From: Minisyncoccota bacterium
GTDB lineage: Bacteria > Patescibacteriota > JACMRA01
Assembly: GCA_014376695.1 (NCBI GenBank)
Contig: JACMRA010000012.1
Span: 1 to 60,631 of the forward strand
Length of the DNA: 60,631 nt
Direction of reading: 5' to 3'
Shown: one piece after another, positions 53,072-60,631 of the stretch
Position numbering within the stretch: the stretch's first letter is position 1
How the letters are laid out: every line of letters starts with the position of its first letter
Notes under the pieces: generated by a model
What the model saw: only the letters and a program-made list of their open reading frames with translations
Databases searched by the model: none
What the model was told of the DNA's origin: nothing
Position numbers and translations under genes: made by a program

Positions 53072-53100
53072 TTGACCAATATAACCTTACTTGATAGTAG
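53072..53100 (+). promoter_or_regulatory. Promoter of the gene at 53113
   Basis: TTGACC (53072-53077) and TAGTAG (53095-53100) are 17 bases apart on the plus strand. The leader before the CATATG start would be about 5 bases. Confidence 0.45.
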
Positions 53101-53112
53101 TGTCACAAGCAT

Positions 53113-53607
53113 ATGTTTGGAATAAAAAATTCGAGTACCTGGTTTTGGGGCGTTTTAATAATTTTTGAATTGCTACTTATTGGTGTTGTAGGCTATAGTT
53201 TAACTAGTTTTCAGGCCTATAACCTTATTGCAAGTCAACTACAAGCAGATTCGGCAAAACTTCTAAACGGTCAACCTAAGTCCGAGTCTGAATATCTAAT
53301 TATCGATCGAAATGGGCGTGTCAAGCAAGGTTCCAGCCAAGTCAACAAACCAATCCCGAGCCAGCTAGCTAAACCGACTAGTCTGCCAGATCGCTCAATT
53401 GTCTACGACGATTTGTATGCCTACCGATTGCAAAACCTAGGTGATTCTAATGACTATTTGGTCACTTATCTGCCGTACAAAAAAAATAATCCGTGGCCTG
53501 AGAGGGTCCTTTTGATTACTGCGGCCTTGGTGATTGGTATAATTATAATTATAATTTTGTTTCAAATACTCAGCGGTAGTCGAAGCGGGACATTCGCTAT
53601 TTCGTAA
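53113..53607 (+). CDS. Hypothetical two-span membrane protein
   Basis: A 164-residue protein with a membrane segment at each end (about residues 10-32 and 128-152) and a soluble loop of about 95 residues between them ('YLIIDRNGRVKQGSSQV', 'LVTYLPYKKNNPWPERV'). The topology resembles small sensor or chaperone modules such as PAS-like extracytoplasmic loops of histidine kinases, but no kinase domain is present. Function unknown. Its stop lies 2 bases from the convergent gene. Confidence 0.7.
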   Translation: MFGIKNSSTWFWGVLIIFELLLIGVVGYSLTSFQAYNLIASQLQADSAKLLNGQPKSESEYLIIDRNGRVKQGSSQVNKPIPSQLAKPTSLPDRSIVYDDLYAYRLQNLGDSNDYLVTYLPYKKNNPWPERVLLITAALVIGIIIIIILFQILSGSRSGTFAIS

Positions 53608-53609
53608 GA

Positions 53610-54611
53610 TTAATTTTTGGATTTTTTGTCCGGGCCGAAAATGAAGTTATAATCGAAGTAGCTTGAATCTCCCCCTTGCGGGTGGTTATTAACTTTTTTT
53701 GGGTCTTGATTAATTACGTCTGACATCTGTTTGATAGAATCACCGGTTTTGGATTCTTTACTTTTGGGGCTTTTTTTTTGGATTTCTTCTTGGATTTCTT
53801 TGATATTTTTTTGCTGGTGCTGGATTTCTTGGTCGGTTTGGTCGGTTATTGACTCAGGGGCGGTTTGATTTTCGATCTCTGCCCCAGGGGTGCTTTGGGA
53901 TTCGGTCTCTGGCTCTACTTCTGGTACTGGCAGTGGTGTCGAAAGGTGATATACTCCGTCCCGTGTAATTCCGAATTGATAGATTTCAAGAAGGGCGTAG
54001 ATTAGGGTTCGAGGCTTACCGCTATTGACAATACTTTCTATCAGAGTATTAATAATTTCTAACTCGCTTTGAATCTTCTTTTCGAAGGCTTCTTGCTCGA
54101 TAATAATCTTGTTAAGTTCGCTTGATAGCTCGACATTAGTCTGGGTGAGGATAGGGTTTCTGTCGGGTTTCTGCCCAGCTATTGGTTGCATCGCCTCCCG
54201 GACTGAGTTAAGTCTTGTGATATCTTTTTGGATATTTTGACGGACGGCCTGAATAGTTTGTACAGTAGGAAAATGTTCCAGTCTGCGAACTAAAATAACC
54301 ATCGCCGAGTCTTTTTGACGATTAATTGTTCCGGTGTGGCGAAGATTCTCCGATTCACTTATTAGCACTTTTGACCAACTTACGTCGTCCGCCCAATCAA
54401 ATGTCTTTTCCCAATCAGGAACATCCGCCTTGAGAATATTAAGCTCGTTCCCGCCAGAATTATTGCTCAAAAAGCTGTCTCGATGCTCAGAACTAAAGCT
54501 ACCGCTGTTTAGATTGTTACTAGCGTGTGTTTCTATAGCTGAATGATCAGTTTCGGGAGTTTCGTTATTTTCTTTGATTGGCTGGGGATTTTTTTTACTT
54601 AGACCGAACAT
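53610..54611 (-). CDS. Hypothetical coiled-coil protein
   Basis: A 333-residue soluble protein. The first 65 residues and the last 115 are polar and low in complexity (Glu, Gln, Pro, Ser), while the central part (about 70-210) is helical with coiled-coil heptads ('SSELNKIIIEQEAFEKKIQS'). No enzyme motif or membrane segment is visible. It could be a structural or scaffold protein. The ending 'SYFDYNFIFGPDKKSKN' is not known to me. Confidence 0.65.
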   Translation of the reverse strand: MFGLSKKNPQPIKENNETPETDHSAIETHASNNLNSGSFSSEHRDSFLSNNSGGNELNILKADVPDWEKTFDWADDVSWSKVLISESENLRHTGTINRQKDSAMVILVRRLEHFPTVQTIQAVRQNIQKDITRLNSVREAMQPIAGQKPDRNPILTQTNVELSSELNKIIIEQEAFEKKIQSELEIINTLIESIVNSGKPRTLIYALLEIYQFGITRDGVYHLSTPLPVPEVEPETESQSTPGAEIENQTAPESITDQTDQEIQHQQKNIKEIQEEIQKKSPKSKESKTGDSIKQMSDVINQDPKKVNNHPQGGDSSYFDYNFIFGPDKKSKN

Positions 54612-54793
54612 AATAATTGATGATTTTTTAGTAAAAATTTGGTATTGAGATATAACTTAAATCAAAAAATAAAAGCTATCCTATATTTACTTTTAATGTG
54701 TGCAATTTAACTAAGTTAAACATAAAGTAAAAATTTTTTTTAGGCAAGTTTTTGAGCTTTATCAGCTTAACTTCAAATTTATGAATAATATAA

Positions 54794-54822
54794 TTGACAT
54801 TACCTTGAATATCTGCATAAAT
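54794..54822 (+). promoter_or_regulatory. Promoter of ribBA
   Basis: TTGACA (54794-54799) and ATAAAT (54817-54822) are 17 bases apart. The -10 ends 9 bases before the ATG at 54832, and the boxes lie within an in-frame upstream extension, so the start at 54781 is not used. Confidence 0.65.
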
Positions 54823-54831
54823 CTTATTGCT

Positions 54832-56094
54832 ATGACTAAAATTTTACATTCTATCGAAGAGGCTATTCTTGACCTCCAACAAGGTAAATTCGTAATCGTT
54901 GTTGACGACGAAGACCGAGAAAATGAGGGTGACTTAATTTGCGCGGCCTCTAACATCACCCCGGCAATGGTAAATTTTGCGATAACTAATGCTAAGGGAC
55001 TTATGTGCGTATCGATTGATCAAGCTAAGGCTGATTTTTTGAGACTTCCCGCGATGACAGCTGTTAACACCGATATAAAAGGTACGGCTTTTACTATTTC
55101 AATTGATTATAAACATCGAGGCTGCACTACCGGAATAAGTGCATACGACCGGGCTGTAACTCTTAATTCGCTCCTTGACCCAGAAACTACCGCGGATTCT
55201 TATACTCGCCCTGGCCATGTATTTCCACTGGTTGCCAAAGATGGCGGAGTCCTGACTCGAGATGGACACACAGAGGCCTCTTTGGACTTGGCCAAACTTG
55301 CGGGGCTAGGTGCTGCTGCTGTCCTTATCGAAATAATCAAGCCAAATGGTGAGATGGCCCGACTCAGGGATCTTTTGGCGATGTCTAAGCAATGGAATAT
55401 GAAAATTATCTCAATTGCAGACTTAATAGAATATCGTAAATCCAACCCAAAGTTCCCTGTTCAAAATTTTGAGGTTACTTACGCTAATCCTACGACAAGC
55501 TTTGAAAAAACCGAGTCAGTACAGCTTCCAACCAAGAACGGTGAGTTTGAAATGATAGTCTACAAAGATCTCCACACCGCGGATGAATATACCGTAATTT
55601 ACAAAAATTCAGCCCCATTAGAAGCGGGCAAAGATCTCAAAGTTCGATTACATTCAAGTTGTGTTACTGGAGATATCTTCGGTTCGCACAAATGTGATTG
55701 CGGTGAGCAGCTAGACATTGCACTTCAGCACATCGAAAAAGAGGGGAACGGAATGATTATTTACCTACCTCAAGAAGGTCGGGGTATCGGGTTATTTAAT
55801 AAGATGAAAGCTTATAAGCTCCAACAAGAAGGCTTTGATACATTAGAAGCTAATAATAAGCTTGGATTTGAGGGAGATTTGCGAGAGTATGATTTTGCCG
55901 CCACGATTCTCAAAGATATGGGCATTACTCGAATTCAATTAATGACTAATAACCTCGATAAAGTCGAACAATTAACCAAGCTTGGTATTATAGTAAGCGC
56001 CCGAACGCCAATCCTCGTCCCAGCAAACTCCCACAACGAAAGCTATATGGCCACCAAAGAGGCTAAGATGAACCACACTTTTAAGACCCTTTAG
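54832..56094 (+). CDS. ribBA: RibBA: DHBP synthase and GTP cyclohydrolase II
   Basis: A 420-residue bifunctional enzyme for the first steps of riboflavin synthesis. The N-terminal RibB domain (about 1-200) has 'VVDDEDRENEGDLICAA' and 'YTRPGHVFPLVAKDGGVL' with 'RDGHTEASLDL'. The C-terminal RibA domain has the zinc-binding cysteines in 'HSSCVTGDIFGSHKCDCGEQ', the active-site block 'YLPQEGRGIGLFNKM', and 'TNNLDKVEQL'. I chose the ATG at 54832 because the promoter covers the region before it. No other rib gene and no FMN riboswitch structure was seen here. The pheT fragment overlaps its 3' end on the other strand. Confidence 0.96.
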   Translation: MTKILHSIEEAILDLQQGKFVIVVDDEDRENEGDLICAASNITPAMVNFAITNAKGLMCVSIDQAKADFLRLPAMTAVNTDIKGTAFTISIDYKHRGCTTGISAYDRAVTLNSLLDPETTADSYTRPGHVFPLVAKDGGVLTRDGHTEASLDLAKLAGLGAAAVLIEIIKPNGEMARLRDLLAMSKQWNMKIISIADLIEYRKSNPKFPVQNFEVTYANPTTSFEKTESVQLPTKNGEFEMIVYKDLHTADEYTVIYKNSAPLEAGKDLKVRLHSSCVTGDIFGSHKCDCGEQLDIALQHIEKEGNGMIIYLPQEGRGIGLFNKMKAYKLQQEGFDTLEANNKLGFEGDLREYDFAATILKDMGITRIQLMTNNLDKVEQLTKLGIIVSARTPILVPANSHNESYMATKEAKMNHTFKTL

Positions 56095-57026
56095 TTAGTT
56101 GTTTCAACTAATTTTTGGTGGTCAAACATATGGCTTGGCTGCCCTATATCTACCAATAAATAATTAGACAAGTCGCCCATATTGCCAATTAGATTGCGTC
56201 CGCTTAGGAACATTCTTTGCTGATAAATATGGGGTAAATTGTAGCCTTGATCGGGCGTTTTTGGTGTCAATTGGTACAGGTCAAAACTGTTGACATAATT
56301 AGATTGGTCAGTAATTTCAATTCGGGTAGTTGACTTGGTCATTGCCTCGATTAACTTGGCGTATTCGGAGTTGACGTAATCTATATTTAGTAGGTTTTTG
56401 GCTCTTTCGGTCAAAAGATTATAATCTTCCAAAGCGATACTCAATTCCAGAGCCATGCCGAGATGATTGGCGATTTGGCCGTATTTGTCAGGCAGGACTT
56501 TGATATCAATAATTGTTTGAGGCTCGAAGTATTCTGGTAGGATTTGGCAAATTGATTGTCCGAGAACATTGTCTATCTTTAGGTTTTTGGATTGCAAAAT
56601 ATCGTTTAGTTCCCAGAGCCCACTACTAGATTCAGTTTCCAACATTAATTCGCTCATTCCACATCCCATTCCATTCGATTCAATACCACGGAGCTTGCGA
56701 GGAGCGATCGTCATAAACGGAAGCAGGCAGCCATTGAGAGCCACGGGGATAACCAAACCATCTCGGCTATTAGCCGCCGCCGAGACAATAGTAACATTAG
56801 GAAGAATTCCACCAAAATCTACCTCAAAAATATTTAGCTTATCTGCCTCGGGGTGTTTGGCAAGCTTAGTGATCTGGCCAATGACTACGCGACTATTAAA
56901 CCAGTCGGACTTGACTTCTATTTCGTCCACCTCGGCAATTTTTTGGGTGATAATTGATTCTAGTTGGGTATTGGTGTAGGCAGACAAATCGATATATTCA
57001 CGAAGCCAGGATCGTACAAAAAGCAT
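56091..57026 (-). CDS. pheT: Phenylalanyl-tRNA synthetase beta, N-terminal part only
   Basis: A 311-residue protein equal to the first part of PheRS beta (normally about 780-800 residues). It has the tRNA-binding EMAP/OB domain at about 43-150 ('VVIGQITKLAKHPEADKLNI') and the start of the B3/B4 editing domain ('LSGRNLIGNMGDLSNYLLVD', then 'DIGQPSHMFDHQKL'), where it ends. The rest of B3/B4, the B5 domain, the catalytic-like domain and the FDX-ACB domain are missing. The stop overlaps the 3' end of ribBA on the other strand. No decayed remainder is seen. The C-terminal part may be encoded elsewhere. Without it the heterotetramer with PheS should not form normally. Confidence 0.85.
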   Translation of the reverse strand: MLFVRSWLREYIDLSAYTNTQLESIITQKIAEVDEIEVKSDWFNSRVVIGQITKLAKHPEADKLNIFEVDFGGILPNVTIVSAAANSRDGLVIPVALNGCLLPFMTIAPRKLRGIESNGMGCGMSELMLETESSSGLWELNDILQSKNLKIDNVLGQSICQILPEYFEPQTIIDIKVLPDKYGQIANHLGMALELSIALEDYNLLTERAKNLLNIDYVNSEYAKLIEAMTKSTTRIEITDQSNYVNSFDLYQLTPKTPDQGYNLPHIYQQRMFLSGRNLIGNMGDLSNYLLVDIGQPSHMFDHQKLVETTN

Positions 57027-57083
57027 AAAAGTTAATTGGGTAATTTGATATATATAATATAGGATTAGTCGAGGCAGGTTTTT

Positions 57084-57097
57084 TTGTCAATTGACAA
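57084..57097. promoter_or_regulatory. Palindrome TTGTCAATTGACAA with back-to-back -35 boxes
   Basis: A perfect 14-base palindrome between divergent pheT and the gene at 57156. On the minus strand its TTGACA is 17 bases from TAATCC (complement of 57062-57067). On the plus strand TTGACA (57091-57096) is 17 bases from TAGCCT (57114-57119). The same layout is seen at 10981-10995. Confidence 0.5.
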
Positions 57098-57155
57098 TAT
57101 GTGGTATTTGGGATAGCCTTGAGCTATAAAAACATTATTTTATTTAAATATTTAT

Positions 57156-57893
57156 ATGCAAGAAAAATATGGTCAGTTAAATCGAAAAAAACAGTCCCTA
57201 AAAAGTGAACTTAAAAAGGGAGGGGAGTTAGACAACCCAGAAGGAGGGACTTCGAATTCTTTGCCTACATTAGCTTTGGCGAAACCCTTCAGTGTTAGAA
57301 CCGAGTGTATCGGTCATATTATTAATACAACTAATCCTAAAAGCAAGGAGGAGTTGGAAGCTAAGGGTAACGAAGACTATGTAAAAAAGATTCACGGGGA
57401 ATGTTTAGTTTGGCTCCAAGAATCCTTCGCTACGATTGCACGGAAATCACAACCTGACAGCATTTCTATAAATTTTACTGAAGATTTGGGAGGATTGGGA
57501 TTATCCACCAACGGCAATGTTAACTTTGGAGAGAGAGTAGTTTTAAAAAACGTAGATTCAATTGTTAAAATAGCACCGCTTTGGAAAGAATGTTTTCATT
57601 TATCAGACGACGACGATTACTTATCTGACGATCCTGATGCTTTTAATAATAAAATTGACATTAGAGACCGATTACTTAAGCTTGGTATCAAGTCTAACGA
57701 TGATTTATCCGAATTTGTCGAGCGGGTTAAGAAAAATGTTGAAACAAAGCTGGTGGTAGCCCGGGCGGAAGCAATTAGAATGGGGACGCAAACGCTAAAT
57801 GAAATTAATGAGTTAATAACACGTGGTCAAACATTAGACTGGAGTATAATTAGAAACATGAGCTACATAAGCTATAGCATTGACCAAAAGTAA
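57156..57893 (+). CDS. Hypothetical acidic protein
   Basis: A 245-residue protein with no recognised family. The first 35 residues are basic and polar, and a region near residues 150-170 is strongly acidic ('SDDDDYLSDDPDAF'). The remainder is helical. No membrane segment or signal peptide. It is one of several stand-alone unknown genes (also at 4000, 6784, 17688) with irregular codon use, consistent with accessory genes. The start is TATATG with no Shine-Dalgarno sequence. Confidence 0.6.
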   Translation: MQEKYGQLNRKKQSLKSELKKGGELDNPEGGTSNSLPTLALAKPFSVRTECIGHIINTTNPKSKEELEAKGNEDYVKKIHGECLVWLQESFATIARKSQPDSISINFTEDLGGLGLSTNGNVNFGERVVLKNVDSIVKIAPLWKECFHLSDDDDYLSDDPDAFNNKIDIRDRLLKLGIKSNDDLSEFVERVKKNVETKLVVARAEAIRMGTQTLNEINELITRGQTLDWSIIRNMSYISYSIDQK

Positions 57894-57977
57894 TCTATTG
57901 TTTATTATAACTAGATATTGACGGCCTAAGGTAATTTTATTTGGCTAGTCCGTTGAACATAATTCCCATTACTAGCT

Positions 57978-58003
57978 ACCCGTCCCAGACTGGTCCGACG
58001 GGT
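57978..58003 (+). promoter_or_regulatory. Strong hairpin in the pilM leader
   Basis: A seven-pair stem ACCCGTC/GACGGGT (57978-57984 with 57997-58003) has an inner CCA/TGG pairing, and lies 13 bases before the pilM ATG at 58017. GC-rich for this window. No T-run follows, so it is not a terminator. It could affect translation or RNA stability. Confidence 0.45.
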
Positions 58004-58016
58004 GCATAAGTAGCAT

Positions 58017-59045
58017 ATGCCCTTATTTAGCGACAATATTTTAATCGGCCTCGACATTGGTTCATCTTCAATCAAGATGGCCGAAATTCGCCATTCCAAA
58101 AAAGGCTTGGAGCTGGTTACCTTTGGTTCGGCTAGTCACAATGTTGATTTGGAAGGTCACTGGGACTCCCAAAAACTCCGTAAACTGGCTATTATCATCG
58201 ATGATATAATGACATCCAATAAATTTACCGGGGTTCGGACGGTTTTTTCGGTGAGGTCTAAGGATGTCTATGTTACCACAATGGATTTTGACGCTAGTTG
58301 GGATAAAAAAAGAATCCAAGGCGAGATAGAACGGCAAGCTCCTTACTTTTTGCCGCTCCCGCCAGATGAGATGCGTCTTTCTTGGAAGCAAATCCCGATG
58401 GACAGTGCCTCAACTCAGTACAGTGACAAACAACGTATAAGTATCAAGGCGCTCCCTGATTCGGTGATCGATAACTCCAAAAATTTATTGGAACATATTA
58501 ACTTGGATGGAATTATCATCGAGAATCAGACTGAATCGCAAATTCGCTCCCTGCTTAGCGCGGATACCGGCAACACAATTTTGATTGATATTGGAGACAC
58601 GCAAACCACATTTAATATGATTGTTAATGGCGCGCTTCGCTCTTCGTCCCATATCAACATCGGTTCTGGGCAAATCACCAAAGATTTAGCAGCTAGCCTC
58701 GGGGTTGAGAATGATACGGCAGAGTATTTTAAACGGGATTTACATTTGATTAATCTTATGCAGCTACCTAAGCCAATTCTGGATTTTCTCAAGGTGCTAA
58801 AGGTAGAATTGGTCTCATTCGTCAACCTCAACAAAAAAATTGGGCAACCCTCTAACAAAATTGTGGTTACGGGTGGCGGGATTATGATACCGGGATTTTC
58901 GGAGTTCTTTGAGAATTTTGAGCTACCGATTTACTTTGGAAATGCTTTGAGGCAAGTTATTGTTACTGATGACTTTTTGCCCATCATTACGCCGATTAAC
59001 AACCAATTTGCCGCGGCTATTGGGCTTGCGTTATGGGAGGGATAG
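58017..59045 (+). CDS. pilM: Type IV pilus assembly protein PilM
   Basis: A 342-residue actin-like ATPase of the PilM/FtsA fold, which joins the cytoplasmic face of the type IV pilus machine to PilN. Nucleotide-binding blocks are 'GLDIGSSSIKMAEIRHSKKG', 'ILIDIGDTQTTFNMIV' and 'VVTGGGIMIPGFSEFF'. The 'EIERQAPYFLPLPPDEM' segment matches PilM 'E....IPF...E'. Length is typical (about 350). In other bacteria pilN and pilO follow directly, but here none does. Together with DprA it suggests pilus-based DNA uptake or attachment. Confidence 0.92.
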   Translation: MPLFSDNILIGLDIGSSSIKMAEIRHSKKGLELVTFGSASHNVDLEGHWDSQKLRKLAIIIDDIMTSNKFTGVRTVFSVRSKDVYVTTMDFDASWDKKRIQGEIERQAPYFLPLPPDEMRLSWKQIPMDSASTQYSDKQRISIKALPDSVIDNSKNLLEHINLDGIIIENQTESQIRSLLSADTGNTILIDIGDTQTTFNMIVNGALRSSSHINIGSGQITKDLAASLGVENDTAEYFKRDLHLINLMQLPKPILDFLKVLKVELVSFVNLNKKIGQPSNKIVVTGGGIMIPGFSEFFENFELPIYFGNALRQVIVTDDFLPIITPINNQFAAAIGLALWEG

Positions 59046-59215
59046 GCGCTGACCAGGCATAATTTAAGCTATATATTAATCAAATTAGGTTTTAGGGGGC
59101 TTTATTGCTTGCTACACTAAGTTTTTTGTAGTTTTTTTTGCCAAAAGATAACATTTGCTTGACAGCTCGTCTAATATAATTTTTAGTTATGGTTAATTTA
59201 ACTAACTAGGCTATT

Positions 59216-60631
59216 ATGATAACGCATCAACAAAACACAACCTGCAACAAGATCGCGGTTAAAAAAAACTTGCAATTATTTATTAAAAAAAGTTTGGTCG
59301 TTTTCGGCTTGACCAGTTTGATTATTGGGGGAATTTCTGGCTTTAGTTCAATCGCCAGTATTAACAATATCAAATCTCAAGCTGCCAGTCCAAGTTACAC
59401 AACAAGCAACAAAAAGTTTTTTAGAGACGGTCAAGAAATTGTTCTTAAGGGTGTCAACTGGTTTGGATTTGAGACAGACAACGCTGTATTTCACGGTCTC
59501 TGGACTAACCGAAGTGCTAATACGCAGTTGGATCAAATGAAGTCTCTTGGATTTAACGCCATTCGGGTTCCTGTTTGCCCTGGTGTTTTGACCAATAAGG
59601 CTATTGGTGGAGTGGATTATTCGGCTAACCCTGATCTTAATGGGCTTAATTCACAGCAGGCCTTAGACTTACTTATGAACAAAATTTCGGCCAAGGGAAT
59701 GTATATTTTGCTCGATCACCACCGTCCTGATTGCAACGCAATTAGCGAGTATTGGTACACCAGTGGCTACAGCGAAACGCAGTGGATTGGAGATCTTAAG
59801 AGTTTGGCCACCAGGTACGCTAGTAACCCAAATTTCGTTGGTATCGATATCAAGAATGAGCCTCACGGGCCAGTTTCTTGGAGTGAGTGGAAGGGAGCAA
59901 CTGAGCGAGCAGGGCAGGCAATTCTCGGTGTTAATCCCAATATTGTCATCTATACTGAGGGCGTAAGCTCGACTAATGCTGGTGGCAATTGTAACTCAAG
60001 CTATAATGCTTGGTGGGGCGGAAATATCAAAGGGCAGCTTTGCGATCCGATTTCTACCGCAGCAATACCGGCCAATAAGCTTGCTTTTGCTCCTCATGTT
60101 TACGGGCCAGATGTCTATGCTCAGCCGTATTTTAATGATACAACTTTTGCCAATATGCCCGCAATTTGGGATGATCATTTTGGCAGTGTGCAAGCCGCTG
60201 GGAATTCTGTGGCTTTTGGTGAATTCGGTGGAAAATACGGCGGCGGAGATCCTCGAGACGTAGCTTGGCAAAATAAAATTGTAGACTATCAGATAGCTAA
60301 GGGTATGTGTTCATTTTTCTTCTGGTCGTGGAATCCTAACTCGGGAGACACTGGCGGAATACTCAATGACGACTGGACAACTGTTAGTACGGCCAAATAT
60401 AACAACCTCAAGAGATTGATGGATGCACCAGCTTGCCAAGGCGGCTCGGTACCTAGCAACTCATCCTCTCCAGCCAGCTCAATCGCAAGTTCCGCAGCAA
60501 ATTCCGTTAGCTCAAGTCCAAACTCAAGTTCAGCAGGGGTTTCTTCCAGTGTATCATCTTCTACTCCCGCAAACTCTGCCTGCTACCAAGTTATGACTAA
60601 TCGACAAATGGGTGGGGATAATTGGTATAAT
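59216..60631 (+). CDS. Secreted GH5 cellulase-like enzyme with Ser-rich linker, runs off window
   Basis: An incomplete gene of at least 472 codons. A basic start and one hydrophobic segment (about residues 24-50) form a signal peptide or anchor. The glycoside hydrolase family 5 domain follows (about 60-400): 'LKGVNWFGFET', 'YILLDHHRPDCNAISEYWYT', acid/base Glu in 'DIKNEPHG' (residue 215) and nucleophile Glu in 'VAFGEFGGKYGG' (residue 336). A Ser/Asn linker of about 40 residues leads to what looks like the start of a carbohydrate-binding module of family 2 ('CYQVMTNRQMGGDNWYN'). It would cut beta-1,4-glucans outside the cell. Similarity of motifs to Xanthomonas-type cellulases suggests lateral transfer. 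Confidence 0.9.
   Translation, partial: MITHQQNTTCNKIAVKKNLQLFIKKSLVVFGLTSLIIGGISGFSSIASINNIKSQAASPSYTTSNKKFFRDGQEIVLKGVNWFGFETDNAVFHGLWTNRSANTQLDQMKSLGFNAIRVPVCPGVLTNKAIGGVDYSANPDLNGLNSQQALDLLMNKISAKGMYILLDHHRPDCNAISEYWYTSGYSETQWIGDLKSLATRYASNPNFVGIDIKNEPHGPVSWSEWKGATERAGQAILGVNPNIVIYTEGVSSTNAGGNCNSSYNAWWGGNIKGQLCDPISTAAIPANKLAFAPHVYGPDVYAQPYFNDTTFANMPAIWDDHFGSVQAAGNSVAFGEFGGKYGGGDPRDVAWQNKIVDYQIAKGMCSFFFWSWNPNSGDTGGILNDDWTTVSTAKYNNLKRLMDAPACQGGSVPSNSSSPASSIASSAANSVSSSPNSSSAGVSSSVSSSTPANSACYQVMTNRQMGGDNWYN

Noticed and set aside
54612-54831. Possible FMN riboswitch before ribBA
   Set aside because: I could not find the conserved FMN aptamer segments, and the promoter lies too close to the start for a riboswitch.
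1-60631. CRISPR array, insertion sequence or prophage
   Set aside because: No regularly spaced repeats, transposase, integrase or phage structural genes were seen.
1-60631. UGA recoding as in Gracilibacteria
   Set aside because: TGA ends real genes such as the one at 18569 and the gene before rsmH.

Overview
The window is an AT-rich, gene-dense bacterial chromosome segment using the standard stop codons (TAA, TAG and TGA all end real genes). It most likely comes from a small-genome lineage of the Patescibacteria/CPR type. The reasons are short or partial versions of housekeeping proteins, genes packed with overlaps or gaps of a few bases, almost no Shine-Dalgarno sequences, many starts inside an ATATG context, a conserved cell-wall and type IV pilus set, and no amino-acid biosynthesis. 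The class cannot be assigned from sequence alone. No rRNA operon, CRISPR array, prophage or insertion sequence was seen.

Layout. 1-7.2 kb: accessory unknown proteins, a glycine-rich RRM protein, tRNA-Trp, an AlkB-type dioxygenase, EngB and a DnaG fragment. 7.2-15 kb: the C-terminal half of UvrC, a membrane protein, ribosomal protein S1, an ABC-F ATPase, a stand-alone 5'-3' exonuclease and a CtpA-type protease. 15-20 kb: a 773-residue anchored surface protein, a degenerate PgeF-like protein, a DnaQ-like exonuclease and a possible gene remnant. 20-30 kb: UppP, RsmH, MscS, CTP synthase, MurG-SanA and an aspartoacylase-family protein. 30-39 kb: a partial PNPase, a large bifunctional penicillin-binding protein with a partner membrane protein, and an Asp-box lipoprotein. 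39-47.6 kb: RpiB, L17, L13, a HAD phosphatase, S4, then a co-directional run deaD - MAPEG - rsuA/rluB type - nrdR - holB-like - dprA. 47.6-57 kb: Dcd, MraY, an RPE-like protein, acetate kinase, tRNA-Arg(GCG), MsrBA, RibBA and a PheT fragment. 57-60.6 kb: an unknown protein, PilM and a GH5 cellulase-like enzyme that runs off the window.

The genes fit a fermenting cell with a peptidoglycan wall (UppP, MraY, MurG, PBP, RsmH), pentose-phosphate interconversion (RpiB, RPE-like), acetate kinase ATP formation, nucleotide supply (PyrG, Dcd, NrdR), DNA uptake and pilus parts (DprA, PilM) and repair (AlkB, UvrC fragment, MsrBA).

The most striking feature is that four normally single-chain housekeeping proteins appear only as halves: DnaG and UvrC lack their N-termini, and PNPase and PheRS beta lack their C-termini. 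The neighbouring genes are packed tightly against the breaks with no decayed remnant. This suggests either dispersed gene fission or stable domain loss. A second theme is leaderless or near-leaderless transcription: -10 boxes sit 6-9 bases upstream of the ATG of engB, rpsD, rpiB, ribBA and others.
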